16,331 nucleotides of DNA from positions 1 to 16,331 of the forward strand of contig CAJWDO010000011.1 in NCBI GenBank assembly GCA_913031555.1. Direction: 5' to 3'. This stretch comes from an uncultured Alphaproteobacteria bacterium (lineage in GTDB: Bacteria > Pseudomonadota > Alphaproteobacteria > Puniceispirillales > Puniceispirillaceae). Positions 6,983 through 16,114 of the stretch are shown piece after piece. Made by a program: the position numbers and the translations under genes. A model generated the notes under the pieces. It made no database searches and was not told the origin of the DNA. It saw nothing but the letters and a program-made list of their open reading frames with translations. How positions within the stretch are numbered: the first letter of the stretch is position 1; each line of letters starts with the position of its first letter.

Positions 6983-7878
6983 AAGCTGTGCCTGTCCTGC
7001 CGTGCAACGCTGATCCTGCGAGGTTCACGCGTGGCAAAGCCCAGCAACGCCACCGCGCCAAGGACGATCGCACCACCGCCGATTTCGGTCAATGTCATGG
7101 CATAGCCAAGGAATATCCAGGGCCAGATGGGGCCAAGCACGCTTTCAGTCAGCGTCAGCAGGCTGACCTCGGCCGCCGGAACATAGCCCGTTCCCCATGT
7201 GACCAGTGCTATGCCGATGCCTATGGTGAAAGCCCCCATGAACAGCGTCAGCAGCAGATCGGAGTGGGAGATTGCCAGACCTTCACCAAACATGCCGGCC
7301 GCAAACCCGGCCATGCACAGCGCCAGAAGCCCGCCAAGAAAGGTGCCGCCAAGAACATCATCGCGACGGCTGCGGCGCGCCAGCACCAGCATCACCGCAA
7401 AGCTGAAGGCCGAGATTAGGGCCACCATATTGCCGGTTGAACGGCCAAGGTTGATGCCGTCGCTGATCATCAGCGCGACGCCGACCAGCGCCGCCGCCAT
7501 GGCCGGCCAGGTCAGAATGTGCGGCCGCTCGCCAATCCAGACCCAGCCGAGGATGGCGGCAAAAAAAGGCGAAAGCGTCAGCAGCAGCAGCGTCGATGCC
7601 ACCGATGTCAGCAGCATGGCATAGACATAGCTCATGAAGGCGATGGCCAGTGCCAGCCCCATCATCAGGTCCGTTCTGTCGAGTGAACGCAGAAAGGCGA
7701 ACGGGCGCTGGCCACGCCGCAAGCAGGCAACCAGCCCCACCATGCCGGTAATCGTGATTGACCGATAGAACAGGATCACCATGCCGTCGGTGGTTTCAAG
7801 AAGGCGCATCAAAAGGCCCACAAAGCTCATGCATGTGGCGCCTGCGATGACGAGCAGCATGGCGGTGTTTCGTGACAT
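6979..7878 (-). CDS. EamA/DMT-family permease (third of three)
   Basis: A 299-residue inner-membrane transporter of the drug/metabolite superfamily with about ten helices. It starts MSRNTAMLLVIAGATCMSFVG. Landmarks include FYRSITITGMVGLVACLR, LTSVASTLLLLTLSPFFAAILGWVWIGE (the conserved end of the first EamA repeat) and PAAEVSLLTLTESVLGPIWPWIFLGY (the matching place in the second repeat). ATG 7876-7878 is chosen because an AGGGGA ribosome binding site lies nine bases upstream and the protein has normal length. The reading frame stays open a further 83 codons, but that part is Arg/His-rich, overlaps the divergent gene's 5' end and is not transporter-like. The gene is coupled to the downstream DUF3429 gene by a four-base overlap. 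Confidence 0.9.
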   Translation of the reverse strand: MSRNTAMLLVIAGATCMSFVGLLMRLLETTDGMVILFYRSITITGMVGLVACLRRGQRPFAFLRSLDRTDLMMGLALAIAFMSYVYAMLLTSVASTLLLLTLSPFFAAILGWVWIGERPHILTWPAMAAALVGVALMISDGINLGRSTGNMVALISAFSFAVMLVLARRSRRDDVLGGTFLGGLLALCMAGFAAGMFGEGLAISHSDLLLTLFMGAFTIGIGIALVTWGTGYVPAAEVSLLTLTESVLGPIWPWIFLGYAMTLTEIGGGAIVLGAVALLGFATREPRRISVARQDRHSL

Positions 7879-8056
7879 TTCTCTTCGTCCCCTTTGGGCC
7901 GCTTGGCCTGCCAACGCATGCCAGTAACCACGAAAATTCCGGCAAGTCCATGCGCATCTTCGTCGGCCTGCTTTGCATGGAGAGGCCCTGTATGCTATGC
8001 CGCGACGCAACGTGGTGTCTGTCTTGTGTTGTGTTCGATGCGGTTGGGAGGCCATT
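7879..8056. promoter_or_regulatory. Divergent intergenic region with weak promoter candidates
   Basis: This 178-base gap separates the leftward EamA gene from the rightward lipoprotein gene, so it should hold promoters for both. On the plus strand TTGCAT at 7973-7978 is followed after 17 bases by TATGCC at 7996-8001, and TATGCT lies at 7991-7996. Both elements match the consensus only partly. No clear minus-strand promoter or terminator was seen. Confidence 0.25.
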
Positions 8057-9106
8057 GTGAAGTCAACCTCTATGGCCGTCATGTTTGTTCTTCTGGCGGC
8101 GGTTACCGTGACCGGGTGCAGCAGCATGAAACCCTACAGTGAATCGCCGCAATTCGACGTGGCCGACGGTGTCTTCCAGCACCCGAAAGGGTATCGGCAC
8201 GACAAGGGCTTTCTGGATGTTCTGGGGCTTGCGCGCGCCTTTTTCACCCGCGAGGACGACCCGGCCGAAACCGATGGTTTTCCCCTTCTTGATCCGGCCG
8301 CGCTGGCGACACCCACAGGCGATGGCCCGCATGTTACCTGGGTCGGGCATGCAACGGTTCTGTTCACATATCGCGGTGTAAGCGTCCTGACCGACCCGAT
8401 CTTTTCCGAACGCGCCTCGCCATTCGGCTTCAGCGGCCCGAAACGCGTCGTGCCGGCTGCCTACACTGCGGAAACGCTGCCGCATGTCGATGTCGCGGTA
8501 ATTTCACACGCGCATTACGATCATCTTGATATGCCGGGCCTGCGCCGTCTGGCAGCACGGCAACCGCATATTCGCTTTGTCGTGCCGCTTGGTCTTGCCA
8601 GCTATGTGCGCCGCGCCGGTTTCGAAGATGTCGTCGAGATCGACTGGTGGCAGTCTGACAGCCGGGATGATGTGACCATCACCGCCACGCCGGCACGGCA
8701 CTGGTCCTCGCGAAGTCCGTTTGATCGCAACAGGACCCTGTGGTCGGGCTTTATGGTTCGCTTCGCCGACGGATTCCAGTTCTATTTTGCCGGAGATACC
8801 GGATACAGCGCGGATTTTGTCGAAATCCGTGAACGCTTTGGCGTGCCGAATTTTGCCGCCATTCCGATTGGCGCGTATGATCCACGCGATTTTATGCGTG
8901 GCTCACACTGCAATCCGGAGGAGGCGGTACAGATCTTCAAGGATATTGATGCTGGCCATGCCGTCGCCATCCATTGGGGAACATTCAAGCTGACGCTTGA
9001 GCCGATGGCGGAACCGCCGCAGCGGCTTGCTGCGGCGCTTGCGGCAGCGGGAATCGCGCCGTCGCGCTTTCGGGCGTTGCAGCATGGGGAACGCTGGGAT
9101 TTCTGA
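8057..9106 (+). CDS. Metallo-beta-lactamase-fold lipoprotein, NAPE-PLD/UlaG type
   Basis: A probable metal-dependent hydrolase anchored by lipid, 349 residues from GTG 8057. That start is fixed by GGGAGG at 8046-8051, five bases upstream, and by a proper signal peptide: MKSTS, hydrophobic AVMFVLLAAV, then the lipobox V-T-G-C with Cys21 as the lipidated residue. Ser at +2 predicts outer-membrane sorting. The catalytic domain has WVGHAT (His98), HAHYDH at 151-156, ARHWSSR (His215), YFAGDTGY (Asp247) and HWGTF (His306), all the metal ligands of the NAPE-PLD/UlaG-like branch. The bacterial substrate is not known; a phosphodiester or lipid-like substrate is inference from the NAPE-PLD resemblance. 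A longer open frame from 7973 lacks a binding site and would bury the signal peptide. It ends 114 bases before nuoA and is probably a separate transcript. Confidence 0.9.
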   Translation: MKSTSMAVMFVLLAAVTVTGCSSMKPYSESPQFDVADGVFQHPKGYRHDKGFLDVLGLARAFFTREDDPAETDGFPLLDPAALATPTGDGPHVTWVGHATVLFTYRGVSVLTDPIFSERASPFGFSGPKRVVPAAYTAETLPHVDVAVISHAHYDHLDMPGLRRLAARQPHIRFVVPLGLASYVRRAGFEDVVEIDWWQSDSRDDVTITATPARHWSSRSPFDRNRTLWSGFMVRFADGFQFYFAGDTGYSADFVEIRERFGVPNFAAIPIGAYDPRDFMRGSHCNPEEAVQIFKDIDAGHAVAIHWGTFKLTLEPMAEPPQRLAAALAAAGIAPSRFRALQHGERWDF

Positions 9107-9220
9107 TCATCGGCGTCAATCCGGTCCGTCATGTCGCAGCGGCATTTTATCTACCCCCAAAAGTGCGTGTTTGGCTTGCTTTTGACCTGTCGCTGAATTA
9201 TGCAAACGAGGGTTTTCTTA

Positions 9221-9604
9221 GTGGGAGTAGAGAACCAGGTGCCCGAGCTTCTAAATCAATATCTGCCGATCGCAGTGTTCTTCGCAATCGCCGTCGGTCT
9301 GGCCGTCGCCATGGTCAGCGCATCGCTGCTTCTTGGTAACCAGCGTCCTGATGACGAGAAGATGACAGCCTATGAATGCGGCTTCGATGCGTTCGATGAT
9401 TCGCGCCGTCAGTTCGATGTGCGATTTTACCTTGTCGCCATCCTGTTCATCATCTTCGATCTTGAGGTTGCGTTCCTGTTCCCCTGGGCAGTCTCGCTTG
9501 GTGGAATTGGTCTTTTCGGTTTTTGGTCGATGATGCTTTTCCTTGCGGTGCTGACCATCGGTTTCATTTATGAGTGGAAGAAGGGAGCGTTGGAATGGGA
9601 GTGA
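9221..9604 (+). CDS. nuoA: NADH-quinone oxidoreductase subunit A
   Basis: A small membrane subunit of complex I (proton-translocating NADH dehydrogenase, inner membrane). It has three hydrophobic helices: LPIAVFFAIAVGLAVAMVS, then after the conserved loop YECGFDAFDDSRRQFDVRFY the helix LVAILFIIFDLEVAFLFPWA, and a last helix before YEWKKGALEW. Three starts are possible. GTG 9221 (127 residues) has GAGG at 9208-9211 with nine bases spacing and is my choice. GTG 9239 (121 residues) gives MPELLNQYLPI, which best resembles relatives, with GGGAG 11 bases upstream. ATG 9200 has no binding site. The end overlaps nuoB by ten bases. The 114 bases upstream should hold the operon promoter; TTGACC at 9182-9187 is a possible -35, but I see no well-spaced -10. 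Confidence 0.95.
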   Translation: MGVENQVPELLNQYLPIAVFFAIAVGLAVAMVSASLLLGNQRPDDEKMTAYECGFDAFDDSRRQFDVRFYLVAILFIIFDLEVAFLFPWAVSLGGIGLFGFWSMMLFLAVLTIGFIYEWKKGALEWE

Positions 9605-10143
9605 TCGACCCCCGTCAGGCCGCGCCAATCGGGCCCGGGTCCGATCAGGACGCCATCCTAAAGGCTGTTGGGGACGAGATCACCAATCGCGGTTTCGTTA
9701 TCGCCAGCGCCGACAAGCTGTTCAACTGGGCGCGCTCCGGTTCGCTCTGGCCAATGACATTCGGTCTTGCCTGCTGCGCGGTCGAGATGATGCATTCCGC
9801 CGCCAGCCGCTATGACATGGACCGTTACGGGATGCTGTTCCGGCCAAGCCCGCGCCAGTCTGATGTGATGATCGTGGCCGGCACCCTGACCAACAAGATG
9901 GCACCGGCATTGCGCCGCGTCTATGATCAGATGCCAGAGCCGCGCTGGGTCCTGTCGATGGGATCCTGTGCCAATGGCGGTGGCTATTACCACTATTCCT
10001 ATGCTGTTGTTCGTGGGTGCGACCGCATCGTGCCGGTCGATGTCTATGTTCCCGGCTGCCCGCCGACGGCCGAAGCTCTGATCTACGGATTGCTGCAACT
10101 TCAGAAGAAGATCAGACGTACGGCGACGATCGCACGCGACTGA
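9595..10143 (+). CDS. nuoB: NADH-quinone oxidoreductase subunit B
   Basis: The 20-kDa-type peripheral subunit of complex I that holds iron-sulfur cluster N2, the last electron donor to quinone. The 182-residue product shows the four expected ligands: Cys60 and Cys61 in GLACCAVEMMH, Cys125 in GSCANGGG and Cys155 in VPGCPPT. Other conserved parts are DKLFNWARSGSLWPMTFG and FRPSPRQSDVMIVAGTLTNKM. ATG 9595 is chosen over 9574 because GGGAG at 9583-9587 is seven bases upstream. It overlaps the end of nuoA by ten bases, so the two are translationally coupled. Unlike the rest of the operon, it is followed by a 133-base spacer. Confidence 0.97.
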   Translation: MGVIDPRQAAPIGPGSDQDAILKAVGDEITNRGFVIASADKLFNWARSGSLWPMTFGLACCAVEMMHSAASRYDMDRYGMLFRPSPRQSDVMIVAGTLTNKMAPALRRVYDQMPEPRWVLSMGSCANGGGYYHYSYAVVRGCDRIVPVDVYVPGCPPTAEALIYGLLQLQKKIRRTATIARD

Positions 10144-10169
10144 ACGGGCTTTTTGAGGGAGTTGTCGCG

Positions 10170-10253
10170 ATGCCTGACACAATCTCCTCACGCAACTTTT
10201 TCCAGGCACCATGCCGGCCATCACTGCGATGGCCGGGTTTCAGCGCCACCTGA
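10170..10253 (+). CDS. Possible 27-residue leader or small ORF between nuoB and nuoC
   Basis: ATG 10170 is preceded by GAGGGAG at 10155-10161 with eight bases of spacing, a better ribosome binding site than that of nuoC itself. The frame is open for 27 residues (starting MPDTISSRNFFQAP) and ends at TGA 10251-10253, 23 bases before nuoC and out of frame with it. The peptide resembles nothing I know. It contains the first hairpin of the spacer in its coding part, and its stop codon lies in the loop of the second. It may be a translated leader that couples nuoC to nuoB, a real small protein, or the remains of an older nuoC start. Expression is not shown by sequence alone. Confidence 0.3.
   Translation: MPDTISSRNFFQAPCRPSLRWPGFSAT
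10214..10236 (+). repeat. Perfect 9-bp hairpin in the nuoB-nuoC spacer
   Basis: CCGGCCATC at 10214-10222 pairs fully with GATGGCCGG at 10228-10236 around a five-base loop (ACTGC). It is GC-rich and should be stable in RNA. No T-run follows, so it is not a standard terminator. It could mark an mRNA processing or stability site inside the operon. Confidence 0.65.
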
Positions 10254-10261
10254 CCGGTGGC
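10245..10261 (+). repeat. Second hairpin, 6-bp stem, just before nuoC
   Basis: GCCACC at 10245-10250 pairs with GGTGGC at 10256-10261 around the loop TGACC, which contains the stop codon of the small upstream ORF. The stem ends four bases before the weak GGGA ribosome binding site of nuoC (10265-10268). A ribosome ending at 10253 would open the stem, so it could tune nuoC translation. Confidence 0.5.
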
Positions 10262-10276
10262 AACGGGAACCAAGAG

Positions 10277-10924
10277 ATGACTGACGCTGCCAATACCGAA
10301 GCAGATACCGCCGGGGTCGATGCGCCGTTGCAGGCGATGCAGGGCCATATCCGGCAGGTTGTTGGCGCAAGTCTCGTTTCATGCCGTATCGTCCAGGGTC
10401 AGATCGTTCTTGGGGTGGCTGTCGGGTCAATCCAGCAGACACTTGTCGCGCTTCGTGATGACCAGCATGCCGCTTTCAACCAGATGTCCGATCTCACCGC
10501 CGTCGACTATCCCGAGCGGCCGGACCGGTTCGAAATGGTCTATCAGCTGCTGTCGATGAAGAACAATATGCGCCTTCGGGTATGCGCCGCGGTTGGCGAG
10601 GGGCAGGCGGTGCCGTCGATGACATCCGTCTATTCAGCCGCGAACTGGGCCGAGCGCGAGGTGTGGGACATGTTCGGCATCTTCTTTGCCGGTCACCCGG
10701 ACCTGCGCCGGCTGCTGACCGATTATGGGTTCGAGGGGCATCCGCTGCGCAAGGACTTCCCGCTTACCGGGCATGTCGAGGTCCGCTATGACGACACGCA
10801 GCGCCGCGTCGTCAATGAGCCGGTGTCGCTTGTTCAGGAATTCCGCGATTTTGATTTCCTCAGTCCGTGGGAAGGCATGCAGGCGCAGATTCCGGGCGAT
10901 GAAAAAGCAGGCAAGGACGGGTAA
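10277..10924 (+). CDS. nuoC: NADH-quinone oxidoreductase subunit C
   Basis: The 30-kDa-type subunit in the peripheral arm of complex I, which packs beside NuoD and NuoB near the quinone site. The 215-residue product has the family core: MSDLTAVDYPERPDRFEMVYQLLSM, then the signature WAEREVWDMFGIFFAGHPDL, and LLTDYGFEGHPLRKDFPL. The C-terminus includes VVNEPVSLVQEFRDFDFLSPWEG. ATG 10277 gives the normal length. An in-frame ATG at 10211 would add 22 residues without a binding site and would run through both hairpins, so I reject it. The binding site of the chosen start is weak (GGGA, eight bases away), in keeping with translation that depends on upstream ribosomes. nuoC is separate from nuoD, as in most alphaproteobacteria and unlike E. 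coli, where they are fused. Confidence 0.95.
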   Translation: MTDAANTEADTAGVDAPLQAMQGHIRQVVGASLVSCRIVQGQIVLGVAVGSIQQTLVALRDDQHAAFNQMSDLTAVDYPERPDRFEMVYQLLSMKNNMRLRVCAAVGEGQAVPSMTSVYSAANWAEREVWDMFGIFFAGHPDLRRLLTDYGFEGHPLRKDFPLTGHVEVRYDDTQRRVVNEPVSLVQEFRDFDFLSPWEGMQAQIPGDEKAGKDG

Positions 10925-10934
10925 GGGGCCGGTT

Positions 10935-12113
10935 ATGGCAGAAATGCAGATCAAACCGATCACGATGAATTTCGGGCCGCAGCATCCGGCGGCGCACGGT
11001 GTGCTTCGTCTTGTCCTGGAAATGGATGGCGAGGTGATCGAGCGCGCCGACCCGCATATCGGGCTGCTGCATCGTGGCACCGAAAAACTGATCGAGCACA
11101 AGACCTACCTTCAGGCGCTGCCTTATTTCGACAGGCTGGACTATGTCTCGCCGATGAACCAGGAACATGCCTGGGCGCTGGCGGTGGAACGTGCCGTCGG
11201 CATCGAGGTGCCGCGCCGCGCCCAATATATCCGCGTCATGTATTGCGAGATCGGGCGGATCCTGAACCACCTTCTGAACCTCACCACCTTTGCTATTGAT
11301 GTTGGCGCGATGACGCCGCTTCTCTGGGGTTTTGAGGAGCGTGAAACGTTGATGGGTTTCTATGAGCGGGCCTGTGGGGCACGTCTTCATGCCGCCTATT
11401 TCCGTCCCGGTGGGGTCCATCAGGACCTTCCCGACGGTCTGCTTGACGAGATCGCCGACTGGGTGGAGCAGTTCCCGGCCTTTATCGCCGACCTCGAAAC
11501 CCTGCTGACCAACAACCGCATCTTCAAACAGCGGACTGTCGATATCGGCGTGATCACCGAAGAGGCGGCGCTGGACCTGGGCATGACAGGCCCCTGCCTT
11601 CGTGGCAGCGGCGTTGCCTGGGATCTTCGTAAGTCACAGCCCTATGATGCCTATGCCGAGATGGATTTCGACATTCCTGTCGGCAAGACCGGTGACTGTT
11701 ATGCGCGATATCTGGTGCGGGTCGAGGAAATGCGGCAGTCGCTGCGTATCATCAGGCAATGTATCGATAACATGCCGGACGGTCCTGTTCTGGCCGAGAA
11801 CAACAAGATTACCCCGCCGAAACGCGGCGAGATGAAACAATCGATGGAAGCGCTGATCCATCACTTCAAGCTCTACACCGAAGGCTTCCATGTTCCAGAG
11901 GGTGACAGCTACACGGCCGTCGAGGCACCAAAGGGGGAGTTCGGCGTCTATCTCGTCGCAGACGGGTCGAACAAGCCCTATCGCTGCAAGATCCGCGGGC
12001 CGGGGTTCTATTTCATGTCGGCTGTTGATTATCTGTCGCGCGGCCACATGCTTGCCGATTCGGTGGCCATCATCGGGTCGCTGGATATCGTTTTTGGTGA
12101 GATCGACCGATGA
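10935..12113 (+). CDS. nuoD: NADH-quinone oxidoreductase subunit D
   Basis: The 49-kDa-type subunit of complex I; together with NuoB it forms the quinone-binding pocket. It is homologous to the large subunit of NiFe hydrogenases but has lost the metal ligands. The 392-residue protein begins MAEMQIKPITMNFGPQHPAA, with the conserved HPAAHGVLRLVLEMDGE, and continues with DPHIGLLHRGTEKLIEHKTY, YFDRLDYVSPMNQEHAW, EIGRILNHLL and the C-terminal ADSVAIIGSLDIVFGEIDR, a near-invariant ending. ATG 10935 has AAGGGG six bases upstream, overlapping the stop of nuoC ten bases away. The open frame extends 70 codons further upstream inside nuoC, but this is out-of-frame shadow. The end overlaps nuoE by four bases (ATGA). 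Confidence 0.98.
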   Translation: MAEMQIKPITMNFGPQHPAAHGVLRLVLEMDGEVIERADPHIGLLHRGTEKLIEHKTYLQALPYFDRLDYVSPMNQEHAWALAVERAVGIEVPRRAQYIRVMYCEIGRILNHLLNLTTFAIDVGAMTPLLWGFEERETLMGFYERACGARLHAAYFRPGGVHQDLPDGLLDEIADWVEQFPAFIADLETLLTNNRIFKQRTVDIGVITEEAALDLGMTGPCLRGSGVAWDLRKSQPYDAYAEMDFDIPVGKTGDCYARYLVRVEEMRQSLRIIRQCIDNMPDGPVLAENNKITPPKRGEMKQSMEALIHHFKLYTEGFHVPEGDSYTAVEAPKGEFGVYLVADGSNKPYRCKIRGPGFYFMSAVDYLSRGHMLADSVAIIGSLDIVFGEIDR

Positions 12114-12724
12114 GTATTGAAGCCCGTATTGCCGCCGACCAGCCGGACAGCTTTGCCTTCACGCGTGAAAACGTGGCCGAGGCAAAGCGTATCATTACCA
12201 AATATCCAAAGGGCCGTCAGGCCAGCGCGGTGATGCCGCTTCTGGATCTTGCGCAGCGTCAGCATGACAACTGGATTCCGATGAAGGCCATCGAGATGAT
12301 TGCGGCAAAGCTGGACATGGCCGAAATCCGGGTTCTTGAGGTGGCGACCTTCTACACGATGTTCAATCTGAAACCTGTCGGCAAATACTTCCTGCAGGCC
12401 TGCACGACAACGCCATGCTGGCTCCGTGGGTCGGACAATATGATGCGCTGTATCAAGGACCGCTATGGCATAAGTTCGGGTGAAACCTCGGATTGTGGCC
12501 GCTTTACGCTTCTCGAGGTGGAATGCCTCGGGGCCTGTGTGAACGCGCCGATCCTGCAGGTGAATGACGATTTCTATGAGGATTTGGATTATGCCGGCAC
12601 CGGCGCGCTTCTTGACTCGCTGGAGGCGGATGCGCCACTTCCTTTCGGGTCGATAACCGGCCGGTCCGGGTCCGAGGCCGATGGTGGGTCGACCACCCTG
12701 CAAGAATTGAAACCGGCCGAATAG
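12110..12724 (+). CDS. nuoE: NADH-quinone oxidoreductase subunit E
   Basis: The 24-kDa-type subunit of the NADH dehydrogenase module of complex I; it carries the 2Fe-2S cluster N1a beside the FMN in NuoF. The 204-residue protein has a helical N-terminal part (ASAVMPLLDLAQRQHDNWIP, then VATFYTMFNLKPVGKY) and a thioredoxin-like C-terminal domain with the four ligands Cys98, Cys103 (ACTTTPCW), Cys139 and Cys143 (VECLGACVNAP). After about residue 170 comes a polar Gly/Ser-rich tail (ITGRSGSEADGGSTT) typical of variable alphaproteobacterial NuoE ends. The start overlaps the stop of nuoD (ATGA), implying translational coupling. Confidence 0.97.
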   Translation: MSIEARIAADQPDSFAFTRENVAEAKRIITKYPKGRQASAVMPLLDLAQRQHDNWIPMKAIEMIAAKLDMAEIRVLEVATFYTMFNLKPVGKYFLQACTTTPCWLRGSDNMMRCIKDRYGISSGETSDCGRFTLLEVECLGACVNAPILQVNDDFYEDLDYAGTGALLDSLEADAPLPFGSITGRSGSEADGGSTTLQELKPAE

Positions 12725-12734
12725 GGAGGGCAGA

Positions 12735-14027
12735 ATGCTGAAAGATACGGATCGCATTTTCACCAATCTCTATGGCTGGATGGATCCCGGCCTTGCAGGT
12801 GCGAAAAAACGTGGTGACTGGCAGAACACTGCAAAACTGCTGCAACTTGGCCATGACGGGATTGTCGAGCAGATCAAGGCGTCCGGCCTTCGTGGACGCG
12901 GTGGTGCGGGATTCCCGACCGGGCTGAAATGGTCCTTCATGCCGAAGGAAGTCGGCGCGCGGCCGCATTACCTTGTCGTCAATGCAGATGAATCTGAGCC
13001 TGGCACATGCAAGGACCGCGATATCATCCGGCATGAACCTCACAAGCTTCTTGAGGGATGTGTTGTCGCCGGCTTCGCGATGCGTGCGCATGCCGCCTAC
13101 ATCTATATCCGTGGCGAGTTTGTAAACGAGGCGCGCCGCCTTCAGGCCGCCATCGACGAGGCCTATGACGCCGGTCTTCTCGGTGACAATGCCGCGAAGT
13201 CCGGCTGGAAGTTCGATATCTATCTCCATCGTGGTGCCGGTGCCTATATCTGTGGCGAGGAAACCGCGTTGATTGAATCGCTGGAAGGCAAGAAGGGCCA
13301 GCCACGCCTGAAGCCGCCATTCCCGGCCGGTGCGGGTCTTTACGGTTGCCCGACAACGGTGAACAATGTCGAATCCATTGCCGTGACGCCGACCATTCTG
13401 CGACGCGGTGCCGACTGGTTCTCCGGCCTTGGCAAGGAAAACAACACCGGTACCAAGCTGTTCTGCATCTCGGGCCATGTGAACCGGCCCTGCAATGTGG
13501 AAGAGGAGATGGGCATCCCGCTTCGCGAACTTATCGAAAAACATGCTGGCGGCGTTCGGGGCGGCTGGGACAATCTTCTGGCGGTTATTCCGGGTGGGTC
13601 ATCCACACCGTTGATGCCGCAGGCCGTCTGCAACACCATGACGATGGATTTCGATGCGCTGAAAGAGGCTGGCACGGGACTTGGCACCGCTGGTGTGATC
13701 GTCATGGACAAGAGCACCGACATCGTGAAGGCCATCGCCCGCCTGTCCTATTTCTACAAGCATGAATCATGTGGCCAGTGCACGCCGTGCCGCGAGGGCA
13801 CGGGTTGGATGTGGCGGATGATGGAACGTCTTGTCCGCGGCGATGCCGAGATCCACGAGATCGAAACGCTGGAACAGGTCACAAGACAGGTCGAGGGCCA
13901 CACCATCTGTGCGCTTGGTGATGCCGCGGCATGGCCGATCCAGGGTCTGATCAAGCATTTCCGTCCGGAAATTGAGCGCCGGATCAACGCGCACCGCACC
14001 GCCGTCGCCGTGGAAGCGGCGGAATAG
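12735..14027 (+). CDS. nuoF: NADH-quinone oxidoreductase subunit F
   Basis: The 51-kDa-type subunit, the entry point of electrons into complex I: it binds NADH and FMN and carries the 4Fe-4S cluster N3. The 430-residue product shows GRGGAGFPTG at 54-63 and NADESEPGTCKDRDI (FMN/NADH site), GAGAYICGEETALIES from 167, and PPFPAGAGLYGCPTTVNNVE from 194. The N3 ligands are Cys346, Cys349 and Cys352 in SCGQCTPCREG, plus Cys392 in TICALGDAAAWP. ATG 12735 is preceded by GGGAGGG at 12724-12730, which also covers the end of the nuoE stop; the gap to nuoE is ten bases. All key residues are intact and the length is normal. Confidence 0.98.
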   Translation: MLKDTDRIFTNLYGWMDPGLAGAKKRGDWQNTAKLLQLGHDGIVEQIKASGLRGRGGAGFPTGLKWSFMPKEVGARPHYLVVNADESEPGTCKDRDIIRHEPHKLLEGCVVAGFAMRAHAAYIYIRGEFVNEARRLQAAIDEAYDAGLLGDNAAKSGWKFDIYLHRGAGAYICGEETALIESLEGKKGQPRLKPPFPAGAGLYGCPTTVNNVESIAVTPTILRRGADWFSGLGKENNTGTKLFCISGHVNRPCNVEEEMGIPLRELIEKHAGGVRGGWDNLLAVIPGGSSTPLMPQAVCNTMTMDFDALKEAGTGLGTAGVIVMDKSTDIVKAIARLSYFYKHESCGQCTPCREGTGWMWRMMERLVRGDAEIHEIETLEQVTRQVEGHTICALGDAAAWPIQGLIKHFRPEIERRINAHRTAVAVEAAE

Positions 14028-14037
14028 GGAGAGGGTC

Positions 14038-16110
<2,073 letters not shown>

Positions 16111-16114
16111 CGAC

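Noticed and set aside
7879..8127. N-terminal extension of the third EamA permease
   Set aside because: The 83 added residues are not transporter-like and overlap the divergent lipoprotein gene. ATG 7878 has its own AGGGGA site.
10211..10276. Earlier nuoC start at ATG 10211
   Set aside because: It has no binding site, and the added residues run through both hairpins and are not NuoC-like.
12504..13544. Long open frame (346 codons) on the minus strand opposite nuoE and nuoF
   Set aside because: It spans two conserved genes in antisense, with no binding site and Arg/His-rich content. A shadow.
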